Below are positions 55,104-63,294 of a DNA stretch of 64,000 nucleotides, in pieces. Within the stretch, counting starts at the first letter, position 1; each line of letters opens with the position of its first letter. A model generated the notes under the pieces. It made no database searches, was not told where the DNA came from, and was given only the letters and a program-made list of their open reading frames with translations. Origin of the DNA: CAVZCK01 sp963798805 (GTDB taxonomy: Bacteria > Pseudomonadota > Alphaproteobacteria > Rhizobiales > Rhodomicrobiaceae); the NCBI GenBank assembly GCA_963798805.1, contig CAWCVC010000014.1, positions 186,001 to 250,000 of the forward strand, read 5' to 3'. The position numbers and the translations under genes are program-made.

Positions 55104-55472
55104 TCAGAAGCTCAGTGTGGCAGCCCCTTGCTTGATCAGCTCATGCATGGCGCTCGCCCCGCTGATGACGACGCCTTCGATCAGGTCTTGCCGGCTGTAG
55201 CCGCGGCTCTTCACGCAAGGGGTGCAGGCCCACAGAGCGCCGCCCCTGGCAAGGAAATCGCGCAGCATATCGGCCAGCGGCTCGAGCGGCTTCACGTGTG
55301 TCATGTCCGCCGCGCCGCGCCGCACGATATCGACTCCGGAGCTGGTGAGGAAAATCGAGACTTTCAGCCCGGCGGTGATGCCGCCAAGCGCAATCGTTAA
55401 CCCCGCCGATGACAATTCATGGTCGATGCCGTGGGTAATCACGACGACCAGATCCCGCGTTTCCTGATTCAT
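55104..55472 (-). CDS. DsrE-family protein
   Basis: A 122-residue protein of the DsrE/DsrF-like fold (RDLVVVITHGIDHELSSAGL, TIALGGITAGLKVSIFLTSS, GALWACTPCVKSRGY, GVVISGASAMHELIKQGAAT). The CTPC pair is a candidate active site for sulfur or persulfide handling. It is divergent from the AraC-type regulator 61 bases away, which may control it. Its length is normal for the family. Confidence 0.87.
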   Translation of the reverse strand: MNQETRDLVVVITHGIDHELSSAGLTIALGGITAGLKVSIFLTSSGVDIVRRGAADMTHVKPLEPLADMLRDFLARGGALWACTPCVKSRGYSRQDLIEGVVISGASAMHELIKQGAATLSF

Positions 55473-55533
55473 ATTCGTTGTCCGCTCGATGATTTTGATA
55501 TGATCACCCTAAGTGTTTCCCGGAGCGATGCCT

Positions 55534-56541
55534 ATGATCGGGACATCGGAAGTCTTGTCCGAAACGCCGCCGACGGCGGCCGACGTGCTGTCGGAGCTGC
55601 TCGGCAGTATGCGCCTAAGCGGGACGGTGCTGTTCCGTGCCGAGTTTCGCGAGCCGTGGTCGATTGTGACGCCGGAAGGCTACAAAATTGCCCGATGGCT
55701 GCCGGTTCGCGCCAAGCGCGTCATCCCCTTCCATGTCGTCGCCGAAGGCGCATGCTCTCTCGTATTGCCCGGGGATGAGCCCGTCTGGCTAGCCGAGGGG
55801 GATGCGGTTCTGCTTCCCCATGGAGACAGCCATCGATTGGGCGGACGGGAGGCGGCCGCTCCGATGGAGATCGGCGAGTTGCTGCCCCCCTTACCGTGGC
55901 GTAGTCGCCCTATGGTCGAATATGGCGGCACAGGCGCCAATACCAGCATCATCTGCGGCTTTTTGCAGTGCGATGAACTGCTATTCCACCCCATCCTGCG
56001 CCATCTGCCGCCGCTCTTGCATGTCAGCCCCGAGGCCACACCGGCAGATCACTGGCTCGCCAGCACGATCCGCCACACCGCCACCGAGGCGAGCCGTCCC
56101 GCGCCCGGATCGAGCGGGATGCTGCCGCGCCTGACCGAGCTGATGTTCGTGGAGATTTTGCGCAAGCATATGCAGGGCCTGTCGGCCGACGAGGTCGGCT
56201 GGTTCGCTGCCTTTAACGACCCCATTGCCGGAGCCGCGTTGAAGCTGTTGCACGCCGCGCCATTTGACAATTGGAGCGTGGAGAGTCTGGCCCAGAAGGT
56301 CGGAGCGTCGCGAACAGTACTGGCCGACCGCTTCAAGCACTTCCTCGATCAACCGCCCATGCAGTATCTGGCGCACTGGCGGCTTCAGCTTGCGGCCCAG
56401 CATCTGAAATCGAGCGATGCGCCGCTAAAAACCATCGCCGATCAAACCGGCTATGAATCGGAAGCAGCGTTCAACCGGGCTTTCAAGCGTCACTTCGGCC
56501 TGCCGCCGGGCGACTGGCGGCGGCGGCAAACCCAAGGTTGA
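55534..56541 (+). CDS. AraC-family transcriptional regulator with cupin sensor domain
   Basis: A 335-residue regulator. The N-terminal cupin (AraC_binding/Cupin_6) has FHVVAEGACSLVLPGDEPVW and AEGDAVLLPHGDSHRLGG. The C-terminal double HTH has WSVESLAQKVGASRTVLADR, YLAHWRLQLAAQHLKSSDAP and IADQTGYESEAAFNRAFKRH. The start at 55534 gives the best spacing to GGAG; ATG 55528 and GTG 55513 are alternatives. It is divergent from the DsrE gene. The inducer is unknown. Confidence 0.88.
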   Translation: MIGTSEVLSETPPTAADVLSELLGSMRLSGTVLFRAEFREPWSIVTPEGYKIARWLPVRAKRVIPFHVVAEGACSLVLPGDEPVWLAEGDAVLLPHGDSHRLGGREAAAPMEIGELLPPLPWRSRPMVEYGGTGANTSIICGFLQCDELLFHPILRHLPPLLHVSPEATPADHWLASTIRHTATEASRPAPGSSGMLPRLTELMFVEILRKHMQGLSADEVGWFAAFNDPIAGAALKLLHAAPFDNWSVESLAQKVGASRTVLADRFKHFLDQPPMQYLAHWRLQLAAQHLKSSDAPLKTIADQTGYESEAAFNRAFKRHFGLPPGDWRRRQTQG

Positions 56542-56892
56542 CGCCAGGAGGAGCGCCGCCGGAGATGTGGCACTGACGATCGGCACACTCAGGGTGGCGC
56601 GCCTTTTCCAGGCTCCTACCGGAAGGCGGAACAGTCGCGTTCGATTGTTGAGCCCGATCGGCAACCGCAACCCAAACGCCTCATTGGCAACGACAAGCGC
56701 GGTGAACCATTCTTTCGCGTCGGGTACGCATGCGCTGGCACGCTCACCATTGATGGATGGATTTTTTATGACTGCTTGTCCGGTTACGAACTATTCCGCC
56801 ACTACGGCAATTACCTGTGTCGGCCTTTGCCTTAAGGCGAACATCACGACGCTTCCGCTGCAGTCCGAGCCTGAGAAACCCATCTAATTCAC
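56542..56892. other. Intergenic region upstream of the disrupted nitrilase gene
   Basis: About 351 bases between the AraC gene and the nitrilase start. An open frame crosses it (plus 56453-56887), but it begins inside araC in another frame and has no features. The nitrilase promoter should be here. Confidence 0.4.
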
Positions 56893-57577
56893 ATGGACCA
56901 GCATGTACGATGCGGAATTCGACGCAAAGCGGACAGTAAATACGAGGCAAGCCGGACAGCAGTCCGATGATGCCGGACAGCTGGCGAGGGCCAGCCGATA
57001 GCGCCGCCGATCGACGATCGAATCACCTGATCGCTGCCTCTCAACAGAGAGGGGCCAGCGATGCCGGCGGAGAGATTGTCGATGCGAAAAGTGCGCGAGG
57101 TGCTTCGTCTGAAGCACGCGCTTGGAATGAGTTACCGGAAGATCAGCGAGGCGACCGGCGTTGGCAAGACGCAGGCGGCCGAATATGTGCGCCGCGCCGA
57201 GGTGTCCGGCATCCGTTGGCCGGTGCCGGAGGGGCTCGACGACGCCGAGCTTGACCGGCGCCTGTTCCCGGTTGCCCGCGCCAGTTTACAGGCTCGCCCC
57301 GCCGTCGACTGGCCGACGATGCAGACCGAGTTGAAGCGGCGCGGGGTTACGCTGGCGCTGCTGTGGCAGGAGTATCTGGCCGAGCAGCCGAACGGATACA
57401 GCTACACGCGGTTCTGCGAGCTGCATAAAGGCTGGAAGAGGACGGTTTCGGCGACGATGCGGCAGACGCATCTGGCCGGCGAGAAGCTGTTCGTGGATTG
57501 GGCTGGCGACACCATCGGCGTCATCGACCCGGCGACCGGGGAGGAGCACCGCGCACGCATATTCGTCGCCGCACAAA

Positions 57578-57611
57578 AGTGAGCGCTTGCCGCTCACGAT
57601 AAACGTTCGCT
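57578..57611. repeat. 34-bp palindromic element, copy B (in istA, inverted orientation)
   Basis: The stem GTGAGCG-CTTGC-CGCTCAC is followed by GATAAACGTTCGCT. It has one base difference from copies A and C and opposite orientation to C and D. The net insertion is a multiple of three but supplies an in-frame TGA. Confidence 0.85.
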
Positions 57612-58219
57612 CGGGGCGTCGAACTACACCTATGCCGAGGCGCGTTGGACCGAGACGCTGCCGGACTGGATCGGCGCCCACGTCAACGCGCTGGCCGCGA
57701 TCGGCGGCGTCATGCAGGCATTGGTGCCGGACCAATTTGAAGGCCGGGATCACCAAGCCGTCGCGCTACGAGCCTGGCATTAACAGGACCTATCAGGATC
57801 TCGCCGATCACTATGGCTGCGTCGTGCTGCCGACGCGGATCGTCAAGCCACGCGATAAGGCAAAAGTCGAGGTCGCGGTCCAGATTGTTGAGCGCTTCGT
57901 GCTGGCGAAGCTGCGCAATCAAACCTTCTTCTCCCTGGCCGAGTTGAACGCCGCGATCCGTGACTGCGTAGCCGCCATCAATGCCAAGGTGATGCGGCGC
58001 GTGGGCAAAAGCCGCGCCGAGTTGCTGGAGACGCTGGAGCGGCCGGCGCTGAAACCGTTGCCGGGCGAGCCCTACGCCTACGCCGAATGGAAGCGGGCTC
58101 GGGTCGCGCCGGACTATCACATCGAGATTGCCGACCACTTCTACTCGGTGCCCTCCAAGCTGATCCGCGAGGTCGTCGAGGCGCGTTTCACCAGCGCGAC
58201 GGTCGAGATATTCCACGGA

Positions 58220-58253
58220 AGCGAACGTTTATCGTGAGCGACAAGCGCTCACT
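58220..58253. repeat. 34-bp palindromic element, copy C (in istA)
   Basis: It is identical over 34 bases to copy A in the IS3 element. It lies exactly between codons GGA and CAG of the IstA region EIFHG..GVRIASHA. Being 34 bases long, it shifts the frame by one. Confidence 0.87.
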
Positions 58254-58520
58254 CAGGGCGTCCGGATCGCGAGCCACGCCTTCTCGGCCGTTCGTCACCG
58301 GCACACGACAATCACGGAGCACATGCCGAGCGCCCATCGCCGTTACGCGGAATGGACGCCGGTGAAAATGATGGATCAGGCCGCCAATATCGGCCCGGCG
58401 ACGGTCGCGCTGATCGAGGCGATCATGAAGGCAAAGCCGCATCCAGAGCAGGGATTCCGGTCGTGCCTCGGCATTCTGAGCCTCGTGAAGAGCTGGGGGC
58501 CAGCGCGCGTCGAGGCCGCA

Positions 58521-58554
58521 AGCGATCGTTTATCGTGAGCGACAAGCGCTCACT
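58521..58554. repeat. 34-bp palindromic element, copy D (in istA)
   Basis: It has one base difference (GATCG for GAACG) from copies A and C. It lies exactly between GCA and CGG in RVEAA..RRGNDVG of IstA and shifts the frame by one. Confidence 0.87.
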
Positions 58555-58757
58555 CGGCGCGGCAACGACGTCGGCTCCACAACCTACGGCTCGATCGCAT
58601 CGATCCTGAAGCACGGGCTCGACAAAGCCTACGCACAAGAGGCAACGCCGGACGCCCCGCCGCTCCGGCACGGCAACATTCGTGGCTCCGGTTACTACCA
58701 CTGACGCCGGACAAGCGGATGGACCAATCACGCGGGTGAAAAGAAAAGGAAACTGCA

Positions 58758-59555
58758 ATGCTCACGCATCCAACCGAGCAAAGGCTTGTCGCGCTCGGCC
58801 TCGCCGGGATGGCGAAGGCGCTTGAAGAACAGCGGCGACAACCCGACGTCGCTTCCCTGACGTTCGAGGAGCGGCTTGGGCTGCTCGTCGACCGCGAGGC
58901 GATCGAACGGGAGAACAAGCGCCTCGTCAGCCGTCTGAAGTTCGCCGGGCTCCGGCAGAACGCCGTCGTCGAGGATATCGACATGAAGGCGGCGCGCGGC
59001 CTCGACAAACCGCTGCTCGCCAAGCTCGTGGCCGGCGACTGGATTAGCCAGCACCAGAACTTGATAATCGTCGGCAAGACGGGGCTCGGCAAAAGTTGGC
59101 TCGCATGCGCCCTCGCACATAAGGCGTGCCGAGACGATCGCTCGGTCCTCTACTACCGCGCGCCACGGCTATTCGACGCCTTGACGCTCGCACGAACCTT
59201 TATGGTGAGCGCTCAGGATAAACCTTCACGCGGCGACGGCCGACACGCACGCCTGCTGAAGAGCATCGCCCGTGCGCAACTGCTCATCCTGGACGACTGG
59301 GGGCTCGCCAATCTGACGCCGGATCAGGGCCGCGACCTCCTGGAGATCCTCGAAGATCGACACGGACGCGGCAGCACGATCGTCACCAGCCAGATCGATG
59401 TGAAGCATTGGCACGAAATGATCGCCAATCCGACCGTCGCCGACGCCATCCTCGACCGCCTGGTGCACAACGCACACCGCCTGAACCTGGCTGGCGAGAG
59501 CATGCGCAAGGAGGCATCCAAACGCGCAACACTTGACGCGAAGCAGTCTTCGTGA
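58758..59555 (+). CDS. istB: IS21 transposition helper ATPase IstB, with an in-frame palindromic insertion
   Basis: A 265-residue DnaC-like AAA+ protein with Walker A (IVGKTGLGKSWLACALAH), Walker B (QLLILDDWGL), sensor region (STIVTSQIDVKHWHEMI) and C-terminal RLNLAGESMRK. Twelve extra codons (TFMVSAQDKPS plus one Arg) interrupt the conserved LTLARGDGRHARLLK stretch between the two Walker motifs. They are encoded by the full palindrome at 59194-59227. The frame remains open, so a longer IstB could be made. The start is ATG 58758, 53 bases after istA. Confidence 0.88.
   Translation: MLTHPTEQRLVALGLAGMAKALEEQRRQPDVASLTFEERLGLLVDREAIERENKRLVSRLKFAGLRQNAVVEDIDMKAARGLDKPLLAKLVAGDWISQHQNLIIVGKTGLGKSWLACALAHKACRDDRSVLYYRAPRLFDALTLARTFMVSAQDKPSRGDGRHARLLKSIARAQLLILDDWGLANLTPDQGRDLLEILEDRHGRGSTIVTSQIDVKHWHEMIANPTVADAILDRLVHNAHRLNLAGESMRKEASKRATLDAKQSS
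59194..59227. repeat. Related 34-bp full palindrome, copy E (in istB)
   Basis: The left arm GAACCTTTAT-GG-TGAGCG and the mirrored right arm CGCTCA-GG-ATAAACCTTC make an almost perfect palindrome. Its left arm resembles GAACGTTTATC-GTGAGCG of copies A-D, so it looks like a symmetric relative. It adds 36 bases in frame with no stop. Confidence 0.75.
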
Positions 59556-60527
59556 GTTTGTAAGCCCGTCGATGGGCGGCGCTGTCCGGCTTCGTCGGAC
59601 TCCTGTCCGCAATCCCTCGGATCACTGTCCGGCTTGCCTCGGATTCAGTGTCCGGCTTCGTCGTAATCCGCATGTACGAGTGGCGCTAGCGCAATACCCG
59701 CACGACAGCGACCCTGTCGCGGCGGTCGCGGCGGCGCGACGCTCTGGGGCTGATATTGTCGTCTTTCCTGAGTCATTTTCGAATGGCCTTGCGTCCTTTG
59801 ACCCGGCTGACCCCGACGCGCGGGAGCGATGGTGCAAGGACACCCATGCTGTCGATGGTGACTATGTCGGCATGTTCCGGCGCGCAGCCAGTGAAAACGG
59901 TATGCACGTAGTCGCTACGTTCCTCGAAGCAGCGGAGCCTCTACCGTTCAACTCCGCTGTTTTGATCGCTCCGGACGGCCGCTCGGTCCTGCATCACCGC
60001 AAGGTTCACGTCTGCGATTTTGACGTTCCCGAATGCGCCACCGCGCCCGGCAGGAGATTCGAGGCTACTCGTATTCAGACCAGAGCTGACCCGCTCACCG
60101 TCGGCCTGATGATCTGCATGGATCGCGAGTATCCCGAGCCGGCTCGAGCTTTGTCTGGAGGCGGCGGGGAAATCGTGCTCGTCCCGAACTGCTGTGATCT
60201 CGCCACGGATCCAGACGTCGGCGATGTGCGGATTGCGCAGATGCGCGGGCGAGCGTTCGAGAACGTGATCGGAATCGCGGTCGCAAACTACCCGAGGCCG
60301 CGCTGTGATGGCCATTCGTTCGCGGTCGACGCCACCGGCAAGATTCTAGTGCTGGGGGACGAAGAACTTGGTCTCTTCGTGGCCACGTTCGATTTACGGG
60401 AACTCCGGAGGCTGCGCCGCGAGGACGCGTTTCGCTGGCGCCGCGAACGATGAGCGGGCTTTGGTCCGGTTTTGGTTGCGGGGCGCCCGCGCCGCCGTGA
60501 TCTTTCGAAGACGCGATGAAAGAAAGC

Positions 60528-61805
60528 CTAGCCAGATGTGGCCTCGTCGAGGATCGTCGAGCTAGGCGCCGGGTGGTCGGGATCGACGCCTTTACGCAGA
60601 CGCTTTACCCGCTCCGCCTTTATGTCTTCGGGCTGCGGAAGCAGAGCGACGAGACCGAAAGCGAGTGCCGCGAACCCGCTGAGCGCCGCAAACGCAGTGG
60701 CGTAGCCTCCAATGGTCACCAGAGTTCCCGCCACGACGTTGCTGAGCGAGCCACCTGCCCCTTGCACCGTGCCGAGGACTCCACGGCTCATGCTGTAACG
60801 CCCGGAACCGACGACAAGATCGGCCAGGATCAACGGGACGAGCACGTCCCAAATACCCGTTGAAATGCCGTCGAGCGTCTGAGCCGCGAGAAGCAAAGGG
60901 ACGCTCTCAAACCATGTGAATGCCACACCGCGCAAGGCGAGAGCGATGCACGCGGCGGCAAGCAGAAATCGCAGTCCCCAGGCCTCGACGTTTCTTCCCA
61001 CCAGCATTGCAACCGGGATCGTGACCAGTTGGGCGATCAGGATGCACGCCGACACAAGCGTACTTTCCAGCCCGGGATTTGCAAGGCCGAGCTTCTGGCC
61101 GATCAGCGGCAGCATGGAGGCATTGGCGAAATGAAAGGTCGCCGCGATAGACGCAAGAATGAGTAGTGGTCTGTTTTCGACAAGGAGAGTCCAGAATCCC
61201 TGCGGCTGCTCCACGAGCTGCTCATGGGCGAAACCGCGAGCGCGTTCGTGATCGATGGCGTTCGCCGGTATGGTCAGGATCACGCCAGCCGAGAGGATCG
61301 CAAAGAATGGGATCAGAAAGAACGTCGTTCGCTGCGACCACCACCAGCCGACGACGCCTATGATGGCCGCAATCGTCAGATTGCCAATCCGATCCCAGAC
61401 GGCATTCCGCGCGAGCCGAGATGGGAATGCATGTTCTGGAACGAGTCCCAAAGTGAGCGCCGCCACCACCGGGGCGAAAACGCCTCCGAGTACCGCCATG
61501 ACCAGGTCCGCCGTGAAAACGACGGGTCCGCTCGGCTGCTGTTCGATAGCAATGGCGCACAGGGCGAGCAGCGCAACGGCAATGGTCAGCAACGCACGTT
61601 TGGCGCGCACGGTGTCGATAATCGCGCCTACCGGGGTATGCAGCACGATGCCCAGGAGACCGCTCACCGTTAGAACGGCGCCGACCTCGGCCGGTGTCCA
61701 GCCAGCTGCCGTCACGAGAAAGACGATCACAAATGCGCCGAGTCCACCGCGCACGTCAGCGAGGAAAAAGTTCAAAGCATCCAATCGACGGCGAATGGCT
61801 GACAT
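60528..61805 (-). CDS. Major facilitator superfamily transporter
   Basis: A 425-residue protein with about twelve hydrophobic helices. The MFS loop motif after helix 2 is recognisable (VLHTPVGAIIDTVRAKRALL), as is the glycine-rich helix GVLGTVQGAGGSLSNVVAGT. Helices such as LGAFVIVFLVTAAGWTPAEV and ACILIAQLVTIPVAMLVGRN support the topology. It is probably a drug or metabolite exporter with unknown substrate. It is convergent with the disrupted nitrilase gene (75 bases apart). Confidence 0.85.
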   Translation of the reverse strand: MSAIRRRLDALNFFLADVRGGLGAFVIVFLVTAAGWTPAEVGAVLTVSGLLGIVLHTPVGAIIDTVRAKRALLTIAVALLALCAIAIEQQPSGPVVFTADLVMAVLGGVFAPVVAALTLGLVPEHAFPSRLARNAVWDRIGNLTIAAIIGVVGWWWSQRTTFFLIPFFAILSAGVILTIPANAIDHERARGFAHEQLVEQPQGFWTLLVENRPLLILASIAATFHFANASMLPLIGQKLGLANPGLESTLVSACILIAQLVTIPVAMLVGRNVEAWGLRFLLAAACIALALRGVAFTWFESVPLLLAAQTLDGISTGIWDVLVPLILADLVVGSGRYSMSRGVLGTVQGAGGSLSNVVAGTLVTIGGYATAFAALSGFAALAFGLVALLPQPEDIKAERVKRLRKGVDPDHPAPSSTILDEATSG

Positions 61806-62320
61806 GGATCATTTCCGATGGCCGTAGAGAGGTCGCGCCTGCAATGCTCTAGACGGGAACGCCGCGTCCCCGAACGCACAGGAACATGCCAGAACGGAAT
61901 AAGGTTTCAGAGGCACCACCGGGGCGCTACGTCCGAAGCGCGCTGTACTTCGAAACGGAACTGTGCCTGGAGAGCAAGGATTGCGGTTCTAAAGAATGGA
62001 TGTCGTGAAGCTGGCATCCCATTTCGGCAAATCAAGGCAACATCCGGCAAAACGCTTTGTGGGTGCAGTGTAGCGGCAATTCTGAATATAGAAAATGGCC
62101 CTGACCCAGCAATGCGTACTCCGCTTCCAAAGGACGTCGAGCCGCATCCGGCTATAGCCGGATTTCGTTGCTGTCGGAGCGCAAGCCGGGAGCCGAGCCG
62201 CCAAACTGAGGCGAAATTCCCGACGGTCTTTTGTCGCCCAGTGATCAGCTTACGGATCATATTCCCGACTAAACAAGTCAACTTATCGAAATCATTGCAA
62301 AATTTGCGGCCGAAGCGTCG
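61806..62320. other. Intergenic region between the MFS and iron-uptake genes
   Basis: About 515 bases. A 168-codon plus-strand frame (61818-62324) exists but is Cys/Arg-rich without any family pattern or ribosome site, so I do not call it. The promoters of the MFS gene and the efe operon should lie at its two ends. Confidence 0.4.
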
Positions 62321-62335
62321 TTAGAAACATTCTAA
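62321..62335. promoter_or_regulatory. Predicted Irr-type iron box (ICE-like) upstream of efeU
   Basis: TTAGAA-ACA-TTCTAA is a perfect inverted repeat matching the core of the iron-control element recognised by Irr in Hyphomicrobiales. It lies about 100 bases upstream of the EfeU start, or 39 bases before an alternative ATG. It implies that the importer is expressed according to iron/heme status. Confidence 0.65.
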
Positions 62336-62436
62336 ACTATTGTTATTGCTTGATTTTCTCTGAGCGCATATCAATGAGCAAAGATTGTCGGGCCAAGGCC
62401 AACGGGCTCCCGTTATCGATTCACAGAGCGATTGGA

Positions 62437-63279
62437 ATGTTCGTTTCTTTCCTGGTCATGCTGCGCGAGGGCGTGGAAGCGGCGCTTATCGTCGGCATCG
62501 TTGCAAGCTATTTGACAAAGACGGGGCGGGGCGTCTGGATGCCGGCCGTCTGGGTCGGCATTCTCCTCGCCATCGCCCTATCGCTGTTCGTCGGCGCCGC
62601 GGTTCAGATCCTCACCGGCGAATTTCCGCAAAAGGCCCAGGAGCTTTTCGAGGCGCTCGTCGGCGTCATCGCCGTTGGCGTGCTGACCTCGATGGTTCTG
62701 TGGATGCGCAGAGCCGCGCGCTCGATCGGGACCGAACTGCGCACTTCGATCAACTCCGCGCTTTCCGGCCCGACCAGCCATGGCCTGGCCCTGATCGGGA
62801 TGGTGTTTTTCGCCGTGGCCCGCGAGGGGCTGGAATCGGTATTCTTTCTGCCGGCGATCTTTCAGCAGAGCGCCACGCCGCTCGCGCCGCTCGGTGCCCT
62901 CGCCGGATGCCTTGCCGCGGCCGGGGTCGGATATGGCATTTATGCTGGCGGCATCCGCCTCAACCTGCGCCGATTTTTCCTTTGGACCGGCGTTTTCATC
63001 CTCGTGGTTGCGGCCGGCATCCTCGCAAGCGCGCTCCGCAGCCTGCATGAGGCCGGCGTCTGGAACGGCCTGCAGACGGTCGTCTTCGATGTGAGCGATT
63101 GGCTGCCGGTCGGAAGCCCGCTCGGCGCCCTGCTCTCCGGTATTTTCGGCTATCGCGATGCACCGACGCTGGGCGAAGTCGTCGTCTATGTGACATTTCT
63201 CGCGACAAGCCTCTTCCTTTTCCTGCGCCCGATCGCGACATCGTCGGCCGGTTCGCAAGCCGCTCGTCCGGTTCATTGA
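62437..63279 (+). CDS. efeU: FTR1-family high-affinity iron permease EfeU
   Basis: A 280-residue permease with seven hydrophobic segments and the two iron-binding REGLE-type motifs: MLREGVEAALIVGIVASYL in helix 1 and FFAVAREGLESVFFLPAIF in helix 4. It imports ferric or oxidised ferrous iron across the inner membrane. I chose ATG 62437 because EfeU proteins start a few residues before the first motif. ATG 62374 and 62350 in the same frame are alternatives. It is followed 15 bases later by an efeO-like gene and preceded by an Irr-like box. Confidence 0.92.
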   Translation: MFVSFLVMLREGVEAALIVGIVASYLTKTGRGVWMPAVWVGILLAIALSLFVGAAVQILTGEFPQKAQELFEALVGVIAVGVLTSMVLWMRRAARSIGTELRTSINSALSGPTSHGLALIGMVFFAVAREGLESVFFLPAIFQQSATPLAPLGALAGCLAAAGVGYGIYAGGIRLNLRRFFLWTGVFILVVAAGILASALRSLHEAGVWNGLQTVVFDVSDWLPVGSPLGALLSGIFGYRDAPTLGEVVVYVTFLATSLFLFLRPIATSSAGSQAARPVH

Positions 63280-63294
63280 GCCAAAGGTCCGTTC

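Larger units (their letters stand above)
57061..58704 (+). pseudogene. IS21 transposase IstA, degraded by three palindromic inserts and a frameshift
   Basis: The pieces follow one another: HTH (LRLKHALGMSYRKISEATGV), catalytic core (FVDWAGDTIGVIDPATGEEH, ARIFVA) to a TGA at 57580 inside copy B, then SNYTYAEARWTETLPDWIGA HVNALAAIGG in the same frame. A one-base shift near 57733 follows, then TKPSRYEPGINRTYQDLADH through HFYSVPSKLIREVVEARF. Copy C shifts the frame (to VRIASHAFSAVRHRHTTITE), and copy D shifts it again (to GNDVGSTTYGSIASILKHGL and the end GSGYYH). Removing the inserts and the single shift would restore a normal IstA of about 500 residues. Confidence 0.87.
56911..59672 (+). mobile_element. 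IS21-family insertion sequence (2,762 bp)
   Basis: The ends TGCGGA and TCCGCA are flanked by a 7-bp duplication TGTACGA (56904-56910 and 59673-59679). Multiple internal terminal repeats of the type GCCGGACAG and CTGTCCGGC lie within about 100 bp of each end, as usual for IS21. It carries istA and istB on the plus strand and four palindromic inserts. Confidence 0.9.
56893..60453 (+). pseudogene. Carbon-nitrogen hydrolase (nitrilase superfamily) gene split by an IS21 element
   Basis: The gene lies as 56893-56910 (first six codons, MDQHVR) and 59680-60453. Removing the IS and one target copy TGTACGA restores one frame (MDQHVRVALAQYPHDSDPVA). The catalytic Glu-Lys-Cys set is present: VVFPESFSNG, LHHRKVHVCDFD and GLMICMDREYPEPA. 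The protein would be about 264 residues. It would hydrolyse an amide or nitrile; the substrate is unknown. The frame beyond the IS runs into its right end without an obvious ribosome site, so expression is probably lost. Confidence 0.82.

Noticed and set aside
56453..56887. A 144-codon frame overlapping the araC end
   Set aside because: It begins inside the AraC coding sequence in another frame and shows no motif.
57578..58554. The repeated 34-bp palindromes as a CRISPR array
   Set aside because: The copies are hundreds of bases apart, are in both orientations, lie inside transposase codons, and have no regular spacers or cas genes nearby.
61818..62324. A 168-codon frame upstream of efeU
   Set aside because: It is Arg/Cys-rich with no ribosome site or conserved pattern and runs into the predicted Irr box.
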